Of a stretch of 14,583 nucleotides of DNA, positions 1-5,845 are shown piece by piece. The position numbers and the translations under genes are program-made. Position 1 is the first letter of the stretch, and every line of letters starts with the position of its first letter. The DNA is from CAZAYP01 sp964489425 [NCBI: uncultured Verrucomicrobiota bacterium] (lineage in GTDB: Bacteria > Verrucomicrobiota > Kiritimatiellia > RZYC01), in contig CAZAYP010000051.1 of assembly GCA_964489425.1 (NCBI GenBank), positions 25,757 through 40,339 of the forward strand, read 5' to 3'. Under the pieces are notes generated by a model. That model saw only the letters and a program-made list of their open reading frames with translations. It was not told where the DNA came from and did no database searches.

Positions 1-114
1 CCTTCATAAACTGTATTTCTTGATGGCCTCCGCGATCTCCGTGCCTCCGTGAGAATATATTCCGCAGAGGTCATTTCTTTTCTCTCACCGAGCCACGGGG
101 AACACGGAGGATTC
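1..114. repeat. Hairpin repeat, copy 1 (leftmost, divergent right arm)
   Basis: Positions 1-64 match 148-211 with a single difference (t56 against a203). The repeat carries the arm CTCCGTGCCTCCGTGAGA (38-55), which can fold back on a degenerate complementary arm TCTCACCGAGCCACGGGG (83-100). The interval between the arms and the right arm itself differ from copies 2 and 3. The unit begins at the window edge, so the repeat array may continue to the left. This is seen directly in the sequence; the role is unknown. Confidence 0.8.
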
Positions 115-147
115 CCCGCCATCTCGGAACTATTCCCAACGGCCACG

Positions 148-257
148 CCTTCATAAACTGTATTTCTTGATGGCCTCCGCGATCTCCGTGCCTCCGTGAG
201 AAAATATTCCGGATTCGACATTCCTTTTATCTCACGGAGACACGGGGCGCACAGAGG
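148..257. repeat. Hairpin repeat, copy 2 (3' side of the GxxExxY gene)
   Basis: The left part (148-211) is a direct repeat of 1-64. Positions 175-256 match 667-748 at 76 of 82 positions by manual alignment. The arms at 184-201 and 230-247 are complementary at 16 of 18 positions (counting neither the C/A mismatch nor the T/G wobble), so a long hairpin with a loop of about 28 nt can form. The right arm overlaps the 3' end of the GxxExxY gene and supplies its stop codon and last seven residues. Confidence 0.85.
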
Positions 258-645
258 GCTCATCGATCTGGCCATTGATGATCCTGGTGATCCCGTCTTT
301 CATCAGGGCCTCTCCAAAATTCAGCAAGTAGCCAAGTTTCATGCCCGCCAGCCGCAAGTATGTAAGCAACTGCTTCTTATGAGCATTAGTGACCGTTTCC
401 ACAGACTTTAACTCAATAATGACCTTGTTTTCGACTATGATATCCGCACGGAATCCTTCGTCAAAAGTTATGCCATCAAATCGGATCGATACGGGAATCT
501 GGCGGGATATCCTCAACCCACGTTTCTCCAGTTCCCGAGCGAGCGTTACTTCATAAACAGACTCCAGCAATCCCGGGCCGAGATGGCGGTGTAGTTTGAC
601 CGCACTATCAACAATCACATCCCCAATCCGGCTTTCATTCATCAT
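232..645 (-). CDS. GxxExxY family protein (PD-(D/E)XK nuclease-like)
   Basis: A 137-residue protein. The family-naming motif is GLLESVY at residues 25-31 (G25, E28, Y31). It is followed by RADIIVENKVIIELK around 67-80, where D68, E78 and K80 match the D...ExK signature of PD-(D/E)XK nuclease folds, and by KKQLLTYLRL and LGYLLNFG, both typical of the family. Length fits the family (roughly 120-140). The function of GxxExxY proteins is not established; a nuclease-like role is an inference from the fold signature. The start is the first of two adjacent ATGs behind a weak GGGGAT. The final residues SVRPVSP and the stop lie inside hairpin repeat copy 2, and copy 3 lies just upstream, so the gene is bracketed by direct repeats. 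It is transcribed away from the riboflavin operon and is not part of it. Confidence 0.9.
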   Translation of the reverse strand: MMNESRIGDVIVDSAVKLHRHLGPGLLESVYEVTLARELEKRGLRISRQIPVSIRFDGITFDEGFRADIIVENKVIIELKSVETVTNAHKKQLLTYLRLAGMKLGYLLNFGEALMKDGITRIINGQIDEPSVRPVSP

Positions 646-666
646 CTATCCCCATTTTTCAGAAGT

Positions 667-748
667 CTCCGCAATCTCCGTACCTCCGTGAGAAAATATT
701 CCGGATTGAACATTCCCTTTATCTCACGGAGACACGGGGAGCACAGAG
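667..748. repeat. Hairpin repeat, copy 3 (5' side of the GxxExxY gene)
   Basis: Matches 175-256 at 76 of 82 positions in the same orientation. The differences are at 673, 682, 708, 709, 717 and 740. It has the same arm-loop-arm architecture: arm CTCCGTACCTCCGTGAGA at 676-693, loop, then TCTCACGGAGACACGGGG at 722-739. It sits 22 bases upstream of the GxxExxY start codon, so it could also lie in that gene's leader or promoter region. Confidence 0.85.
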
Positions 749-928
749 AAATCGCCTGCCACTTTCCGGCGTTCTTCTGTCCCGTACAATAGATTGACGA
801 TAAGCCAGGTTCCGAAGCACCGTCAAACGTAATATGTCTTGCTCCAGCCATGCCCGCAGCCTAGGATGACCGGCTGATAACAGGTTGGGCCGGGATCGCC
901 GCCGCGGTGGGCGTGACGGATACAAGGC
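749..928. other. Gap between repeat copy 3 and ribAB; no supported gene
   Basis: I see no convincing gene, RNA or strong promoter in this 180-base stretch. TTGACG at 794-799 and TAATAT at 830-835 look individually like -35 and -10 boxes, but they are 30 bases apart and do not pair. The hallmark FMN riboswitch segments (a GGGTGAAATTCCC-type arm and a CGGCGGTA-type arm) are absent. A minus-strand open frame of 76 codons (949 to 719) covers the stretch and ends inside repeat copy 3, but it matches nothing I recognise. Confidence 0.5.
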
Positions 929-2182
929 ATGAAAACAAGCGCTAAACAACGGAAATCAGCTTTCAGCAGCGTGGCCGACGCCGTCGCCACGGTGAAGCGC
1001 GGCGGCCTGATCATCGTGGTGGACGACGAGGCGCGCGAAAACGAGGGCGACCTGGTGTGCGCGGCCGACAAGATCACGCCCGCGCTGATCAACTTCATGG
1101 CCCGCAACGGCCGCGGCTTGATCTGCGTCACCATGGACAACCCCCGCGCGGCGCGCCTGGGCCTGACGCGGCAGACGCGCAGCGGGGCCGGCCCCCAGTT
1201 CGGCACGGCGTTCACCGAGTCGGTTGACGCACGGTACGGCGTCACCACCGGCATCAGCGCGTTTGATCGCGCCAAGACCATCCAGGTGATCATGGACAAG
1301 GCCAGCGGCCCGGGCGACCTGGCGCGGCCCGGCCACCTGTTCCCGATCGTGGCGGCCGACGGCGGCGTGCTGGTACGGGCCGGGCACACCGAGGCCTCGG
1401 TAGACCTGGCGCGCATGGCCGGGCTCAAGCCGGCCGGGGTGATCTGCGAGATCCTGCGGGCCGACGGCCGCATGGCCCGGCGGCCGGAGCTGGTGGCCCT
1501 GGCGCGCAAGCACCGGATCCCCATCATCACCATCGCCGACCTGATCCATCACCGCCGCTGCACGGAAAAGCTGGTGGAGCGGGTCCAGTCCGTGCAGTTG
1601 CCCACAGAGTACGGGACGTTCAAGCTGCATCTTTACCACTCGTTCCTTGACAACACCCACCACCTGGCGCTGGTGCTGGGGCGGCCGGCGCGGCAATCCA
1701 GCGCGCTGGTACGCATCCACAGCGAGTGCCTCACCGGCGACGTGTTCGGGTCCCAGCGCTGCGACTGCGGGTCCCAGCTGCGGCAGGCCATGGCCACGAT
1801 CGCCCGCGAAGGCCACGGCGTGATTTTGTACATGCGCCAGGAAGGCCGCGGCATCGGGCTGGTGAACAAGCTCCACGCCTACGCCTTGCAGGAAAAAGGC
1901 ATGGACACGGTGGACGCCAACATCCACCTCGGATTCGAGGCGGACCTGCGCGATTACGGCAGCGGCGCGCAGATCCTGGCGGACCTGGGCTTGCACAAGA
2001 TCCGGCTCATGACCAACAACCCCCGCAAAATCGAGGGCTTGGAACGGTACGGGCTGGAAATTGTGCAACGGGTGTCCCTCGTGGTGGGATCAAACACCCA
2101 CAACATCAAGTATCTGCGTACCAAGCGCTGCCGCCTGGGGCATCTGTTGCCCGCGAGTGGCACGGCCAAGGGAGGCCCATGA
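929..2182 (+). CDS. ribAB: Bifunctional 3,4-dihydroxy-2-butanone-4-phosphate synthase / GTP cyclohydrolase II
   Basis: A cytosolic 417-residue fusion that supplies both precursors of riboflavin. The N-terminal RibB domain (about 11-205) forms dihydroxybutanone phosphate from ribulose 5-phosphate. It shows the acidic metal/substrate loop DDEARENEGD (32-41), RPGH (133-136) and GHTEASVDL (152-160). The C-terminal RibA domain (about 210-408) opens GTP. It has the zinc cysteines C267, C278 and C280 in SECLTGDVFGSQRCDC, then RQEGRGIGL (303-311), RDYG (341-344) and TNNP (362-365). No key residue is missing. The ATG at 929 gives a normal RibB N-terminus, although only a weak AAGG precedes it. The stop overlaps the ribH start (ATGA at 2179-2182), so translation is probably coupled. 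It is first in the riboflavin operon, and no FMN riboswitch precedes it. Confidence 0.97.
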   Translation: MKTSAKQRKSAFSSVADAVATVKRGGLIIVVDDEARENEGDLVCAADKITPALINFMARNGRGLICVTMDNPRAARLGLTRQTRSGAGPQFGTAFTESVDARYGVTTGISAFDRAKTIQVIMDKASGPGDLARPGHLFPIVAADGGVLVRAGHTEASVDLARMAGLKPAGVICEILRADGRMARRPELVALARKHRIPIITIADLIHHRRCTEKLVERVQSVQLPTEYGTFKLHLYHSFLDNTHHLALVLGRPARQSSALVRIHSECLTGDVFGSQRCDCGSQLRQAMATIAREGHGVILYMRQEGRGIGLVNKLHAYALQEKGMDTVDANIHLGFEADLRDYGSGAQILADLGLHKIRLMTNNPRKIEGLERYGLEIVQRVSLVVGSNTHNIKYLRTKRCRLGHLLPASGTAKGGP

Positions 2183-2718
2183 TCATGAAAACCACCAAGG
2201 GAATCAGCCTGCAGGCGCCGGACAAGTTGCCCTCCCTGGGCGGGGTGCGCCAGATCGCGGGCGCCCACGCGGCCGCCGGACTGAAGTTCGGCATCGTGGT
2301 CAGCCGGTTCAACCAGCTGATGACGACTGAGCTGGCCAAGCATGCCATCGCCTGCCTCAAGAAACACGGCGCCGACGAGCAGGCCATCACCGTCATTTGG
2401 GTGCCGGGCGCCTACGAGATCCCGGCCGTGCTGCAGCGGCTCGCCAGCCGGCGCGAGTTCGCGGCGCTGCTGGCCCTGGGGGTGGTCATCCAGGGCGAAA
2501 CCCGGCACGCGGAACTGATTGACCAGCAACTCACCCACTCCCTGGCGGACATCTCGCGAACGTTCAACATCCCCGTGATTTACGAGGTGATCTCCGCGTT
2601 CAGCCTCGAGCAAGCCGCGGCGCGCTGCGGCGGTGGCGAGAAAAGCCGGGGGTGGTATGCCGCCCTGGCGGCCATGGAAATGGTCAGCGTGTTTCAGCAA
2701 ATGGACACGACAACCTGA
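2179..2718 (+). CDS. ribH: 6,7-dimethyl-8-ribityllumazine synthase
   Basis: A 179-residue lumazine synthase that condenses the RibAB butanone product with the RibD pyrimidine product to give 6,7-dimethyl-8-ribityllumazine. The family core is clear: FGIVVSRFN (37-45, with the ring-stacking F44), WVPGAYEIP (74-82), GVVIQGETRH (101-110, with the conserved H110), R149 and RGWYAALAAMEM near 157-168. It is longer than the usual 150-160 residues because about 25 residues precede the first beta strand. The segment YEVISAFSLEQ (135-145) replaces the common FGVLTT-type loop; divergent forms of this kind fit a PVC-type enzyme (inference). The start overlaps the ribAB stop behind a good GGGAGG. nusB follows after 13 bases, a ribH-nusB pairing known from many bacteria. 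Confidence 0.95.
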   Translation: MIMKTTKGISLQAPDKLPSLGGVRQIAGAHAAAGLKFGIVVSRFNQLMTTELAKHAIACLKKHGADEQAITVIWVPGAYEIPAVLQRLASRREFAALLALGVVIQGETRHAELIDQQLTHSLADISRTFNIPVIYEVISAFSLEQAAARCGGGEKSRGWYAALAAMEMVSVFQQMDTTT

Positions 2719-2731
2719 TTGGCGGCACCTC

Positions 2732-3178
2732 ATGGGATCACGGCGCGCGGCCCGCGAATGGGCGGTTCAGTTTCTCTTCCAGCGGGACATCAACGACGAT
2801 GAGCTCGGCGTGGCGCTCCCCGAGTTCTGGCGCGGCCGCAAGGCCAGCCGGGCGCTCCGCGAATTCACGGAAAACCTGATCCGCGGCGTGGAAACCCACA
2901 AGGCGGAACTCGACGCCAAGCTGCAAGCCTGCGCCGAGCACTGGAGCCTGGGCCGCATGGGCGGCGTGGACCGCAACGTGCTGCGGGTGGCCCTCTACGA
3001 GATGCTGCACTGCCCGGACATTCCCCCCGTGGTCTCGATCAACGAGGCGGTGGATATCGCCCGGGACTTCAGCAACGACGAGTCCGCCCATTTCGTCAAT
3101 GGCATCCTCGACCGGCTGATGAAGGAGCTCGACCGGCCCGCCCGCGGCGCGCGGCCGGCGCCCAAGGAACCCTCCTGA
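2732..3178 (+). CDS. nusB: Transcription antitermination factor NusB
   Basis: A 148-residue all-helical NusB. With NusE (ribosomal protein S10) it binds boxA RNA during antitermination of rRNA operons. Visible family signatures are RRAAREWAVQFLFQ (4-17), W71-x-LGRM leading into VDRNVLRVALYEML (79-92), DIPPVVSINEAVDIARDFS (96-114) and FVNGILDRL (121-129). A longer frame extends upstream to 2633 inside ribH. The ATG at 2732 is chosen because it places the first helix where NusB proteins begin and avoids overlap with ribH. Its ribosome site is weak (GGCGG). The stop overlaps the ftsY ATG (TGATG, 3176-3180), indicating coupling. The last 15 residues are a Pro/Arg-rich tail. Confidence 0.94.
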   Translation: MGSRRAAREWAVQFLFQRDINDDELGVALPEFWRGRKASRALREFTENLIRGVETHKAELDAKLQACAEHWSLGRMGGVDRNVLRVALYEMLHCPDIPPVVSINEAVDIARDFSNDESAHFVNGILDRLMKELDRPARGARPAPKEPS

Positions 3179-4080
3179 TGGCCCGCTGGATCGATGCCCT
3201 GGCCCGGACCCGCGGCACGCTGCTGGGCGGGCTGGCCCGCCTCTTCGGCCGCAAGGGCGCGCTCGACGGCAGCACGCTGGAGGAGATCGAGGAAACCCTG
3301 GTCCGCGCGGACGTGGCGCCCACGTTGGCGCTGGAGTGGGTGGCGCAACTGCAAGCCGCCGGCGGCGACCGCCTGGCCAGGTTGCGTGAAGTCCTGCTGG
3401 CCGCCCTCGGGCCGCCAACGCCTTTTGCATGGGACCGTCCGGCCAAGCCCCTGAGCATCCTTGTGGTGGGCATCAATGGCGCGGGCAAAACCACCACGTG
3501 CGCCAAGCTGGCGCGCGTCGTGCAGCATCAGAAGCTGCGGCCGCTGCTGGCCGCGGCGGACACGTTTCGCGCCGCCGGATCCGACCAGCTCCGCCTCTGG
3601 GCCGAGCGCCTCGGGTGCGAGGTCGTGGCCGGCGCCACGGGCGCGGACGCGGCGGCCGTGGCCTTCGACGCCATGGACGCGGCCATGGCCCGCCACGCCG
3701 ACGTGCTGATCGTGGACACCGCCGGCCGCATGCACACCCGCCAGCCGCTGATGCAGGAGCTCAGCAAAGTGCGCCGCGCCATGGCCAAGCGCCAGGCCAA
3801 CGCCCCGGACGAAACCTGGGTGGTGCTCGACGGCACCATGGGCCAGAACGCCCTGGCCCAGGCGCGCCTGTTCCACGAGGCCACCCCGCTCACCGGGGTG
3901 GTGGTGGCCAAGCTGGACGGCTCGGCCAAGGCCGGTTTCATTTTTTCCGTGGCGCGCGAGCTGCAGGTGCCGGTGCGCATGGTCGGCCTGGGCGAAGGCG
4001 CCGATGACCTGGTCGCCTTTGATCCCGTGGCGTTTGTCGACGGCCTGCTGGACCTGGAGCCGGCGCCGGCCACAGCGTAA
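3178..4080 (+). CDS. ftsY: Signal recognition particle receptor FtsY (NG domain only)
   Basis: A 300-residue SRP receptor GTPase that docks SRP-ribosome complexes at the inner membrane. The N domain (about 1-80) contains LEEIEETLVRADVAP. The G domain has GINGAGKTT (98-106, P loop), DTFRAA (128-133), DTAGR (180-184), AKLDGSAKAG (244-253) and GLGEGADDL (270-278). These insertion and closing motifs identify FtsY rather than Ffh, and there is no methionine-rich M domain. The long acidic A domain of the E. coli protein is absent; such short forms are common outside enterobacteria. AAGGA at 3164-3168 lies 9 bases before the ATG. It is the last of the tightly coupled ribAB-ribH-nusB-ftsY genes. Confidence 0.96.
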   Translation: MARWIDALARTRGTLLGGLARLFGRKGALDGSTLEEIEETLVRADVAPTLALEWVAQLQAAGGDRLARLREVLLAALGPPTPFAWDRPAKPLSILVVGINGAGKTTTCAKLARVVQHQKLRPLLAAADTFRAAGSDQLRLWAERLGCEVVAGATGADAAAVAFDAMDAAMARHADVLIVDTAGRMHTRQPLMQELSKVRRAMAKRQANAPDETWVVLDGTMGQNALAQARLFHEATPLTGVVVAKLDGSAKAGFIFSVARELQVPVRMVGLGEGADDLVAFDPVAFVDGLLDLEPAPATA

Positions 4081-4105
4081 TGCCGGCCCCTGCGCCGCAC
4101 CGCCC

Positions 4106-5752
4106 ATGACCATCGCGCGATTGTCCAGAGCCCCCAAACGGCAGCTGGGACAATTTTTTACACCCGCCGCAACGGCGCAAGAAATTGTTCATGGCTTGCA
4201 GATTCTTCCTGCGCACCAGATCCTCGAACCATCGTTTGGCGAAGGCGCGTTTGTCTTTGCCATCGTTGAAACGATGCGCCGGGCGCTTCCGGCCAAACCG
4301 CTTGTGTCCTGGTGCCAAGACCACCTTTGGGGCTGCGAGCTGGATCGCCGCGCTTACGCCAATTTTTCCCATCGCTGGCAAGCGGTCGGACTCGGCCCGG
4401 TCAGCACAACCATGGAACAGGGCGACTTTTTCACCTGGATGCCGTCCGGCGTGGCCCGGCAAGCCGCGACAGATCGCAAGCGCTACTTCTCGTCCCGGCT
4501 TGAGACCTTTGACCTGATCATCGGGAATCCACCCTTTGGCGGCAGCATAAAGCCCGACATCCAGGACAAACTGGATGCCATTTTCGGCATTCGGAACGGC
4601 AGGAAAATCAAGAAAGAGACCTATGCTTTTTTCATCGTGAAAAGCGTCGATCTCCTGAAACCCGGCGGGCGCCTGGTATTTATCTGCAGCGACACCGTGC
4701 TCACCATCCCCACCATGACCGGGTTGCGCGCCTGGCTGCAGGACACCTGCACCGTGGATATATCACCTGTGCCCGGCTCCTTTGCTGATACGAACCAGCA
4801 CATGGTACTGTTATGCCTGACGAAGCGCAGCGGAACGAACCGCCACGTATCGGTGTTCGGGTCTGAGCTGGCCATCGACGAGATCAAAGCTACGCCCAAC
4901 ATGAGTTGGCGCGTGAACCCGGAACTTGCCCGCTATTTTACCGGCCTGTGCGTTGGCGACAAAATGGTGGCCAGCTCGGGGATGACGATCGGCAACAACG
5001 ATCTGTTTTTACGGCGCATCGTTAACGGAGCGGTGGTCGAGCCCTATGACTTTGAATTCGGCGAGCGGCTGGTCACCGTAAAAAATGAAATCGCCCGCGC
5101 ACGCCTGGGCCAGGTGTCCGCGGCAAAATTGCGGCAGGTGGCGGAAGCCGAAGCGCGCGGCACCACGGAACGCGTGGTCGTATACCATAAGCGCGACCGG
5201 CCCCGGCGCATTCAACTGCCGCATCCCGACTATCGGTTTTACAACAAGGCCACGCCGCGGATTGGATATGGCGACCCCGAGTGGGTGATTTTCTGGCGTG
5301 GCGAAGGCGACTACGTTTACACATTTAAAAAGACCGGCAACTGGTATCTTCGCGGGGTCGGCGGCCAGAAGTTCTTCGGCCGCGAAGGGCTTACGTGGTC
5401 TCTCATTGCACCCCGGCTGTATGCCCGGTATCTGCCGGCAGGCTATGTGCTGGACAGTGGTGCGCCTTGCGCGTTCCTGCGGCCCGGCGAGTCTGAAGAC
5501 GAGCTGTATTTCCTGCTGGGATGGGCGTTAACCGATCTCTGTACAAGGATCCTGAAGGAAGTCTTGAATCACACGCGCAATATTCAGAGCAAAGATTTCG
5601 AGCGCCTGCCTTACCCGGCCTGGGTGGACGCTGAACGAAAAATGGCAGCCATAGCCACGGTCAAGGCTTTGATTGCCGTTGCCAAGGCTGGCCATGAGCC
5701 GAGGTTTGAGGATCCGCAGGTCGCGGCGCTCAATTCTTTTTACGAGCCTTGA
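4106..5752 (+). CDS. Solitary N6-adenine DNA methyltransferase (TaqI/Eco57I-like, gamma type)
   Basis: A 548-residue DNA adenine methyltransferase that transfers methyl from S-adenosylmethionine to the N6 of adenine in a specific site. Motifs run in the gamma-class order: motif X GQFFTP (15-20), motif I EPSFGEGA (41-48, SAM binding), an acidic GCELD (76-80), GDFF (106-109), catalytic NPPF (141-144) and LKPGGRLVFI (184-193). The remaining 300 or so residues should hold the target recognition domain; HTRNIQSKDFERLPYP near the C-terminus is typical of such enzymes. No nuclease motif is obvious in the protein, and no restriction gene is adjacent. The ATG at 4106 puts motif X close to the N-terminus as expected; no clear ribosome site precedes it. 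Its codons are visibly richer in A/T than those of the flanking rib genes, which suggests acquisition by transfer. Confidence 0.9.
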   Translation: MTIARLSRAPKRQLGQFFTPAATAQEIVHGLQILPAHQILEPSFGEGAFVFAIVETMRRALPAKPLVSWCQDHLWGCELDRRAYANFSHRWQAVGLGPVSTTMEQGDFFTWMPSGVARQAATDRKRYFSSRLETFDLIIGNPPFGGSIKPDIQDKLDAIFGIRNGRKIKKETYAFFIVKSVDLLKPGGRLVFICSDTVLTIPTMTGLRAWLQDTCTVDISPVPGSFADTNQHMVLLCLTKRSGTNRHVSVFGSELAIDEIKATPNMSWRVNPELARYFTGLCVGDKMVASSGMTIGNNDLFLRRIVNGAVVEPYDFEFGERLVTVKNEIARARLGQVSAAKLRQVAEAEARGTTERVVVYHKRDRPRRIQLPHPDYRFYNKATPRIGYGDPEWVIFWRGEGDYVYTFKKTGNWYLRGVGGQKFFGREGLTWSLIAPRLYARYLPAGYVLDSGAPCAFLRPGESEDELYFLLGWALTDLCTRILKEVLNHTRNIQSKDFERLPYPAWVDAERKMAAIATVKALIAVAKAGHEPRFEDPQVAALNSFYEP

Positions 5753-5765
5753 CCGTGGCACGGTC
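5751..5765. repeat. Perfect palindrome at the methyltransferase stop
   Basis: GACCGTG-G-CACGGTC is a perfect 7-bp inverted repeat around one base, overlapping the TGA stop at 5750-5752. No T tract follows on the plus strand, so it is not a textbook intrinsic terminator. It could reduce read-through or stabilise the mRNA end (inference). Confidence 0.5.
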
Positions 5766-5806
5766 CGTATCGCCGCCGTGTATTTCACGAAGGCACCGGA
5801 TCTCGC

Positions 5807-5834
5807 TTGTCGAAACCGCGATCCGCGGTTAAAT
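5807..5834 (+). promoter_or_regulatory. Possible weak ribD promoter containing a palindrome
   Basis: TTGTCG (5807-5812) and TTAAAT (5829-5834) are 16 bases apart, and each matches 4 of 6 sigma-70 consensus positions. The perfect palindrome AACCGCG-atcC-GCGGTT (5814-5830; 7-bp arms, 3-base loop) fills the spacer, where an operator could sit. The predicted start would leave only a few bases before the ribD ATG at 5846, which argues against a standard promoter. The palindrome is certain; the promoter reading is weak. Confidence 0.25.
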
Positions 5835-5845
5835 AGGCATACACC

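Noticed and set aside
1-748. Possible CRISPR array from the repeated units
   Set aside because: Only three copies, irregular spacing (147 then 492 bases), no constant spacer length and no cas genes; the units are hairpin repeats around a coding gene.
794-835. TTGACG and TAATAT as a ribAB promoter
   Set aside because: The boxes are 30 bases apart, far outside the 15-19 base range, and neither has a matching partner at the right distance.
956-2068. Long minus-strand open frame opposite ribAB (370 codons)
   Set aside because: It is a mirror of the GC-rich ribAB codons; it is His/Gln/Ala/Gly-rich with no recognisable domain, and ribAB shows every catalytic motif.
2633-2731. Upstream extension of nusB into ribH
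   Set aside because: It would add 33 residues unlike NusB and overlap the ribH coding end; the ATG at 2732 gives the normal NusB N-terminus.
4004-4105. Upstream extension of the methyltransferase reading frame
   Set aside because: It lies mostly inside the 3' end of ftsY, and the family's motif X is normally close to the N-terminus, as given by the ATG at 4106.
2995-4137. Long minus-strand open frame opposite nusB and ftsY
   Set aside because: A compositional shadow of two well-supported genes; low-complexity translation without motifs.
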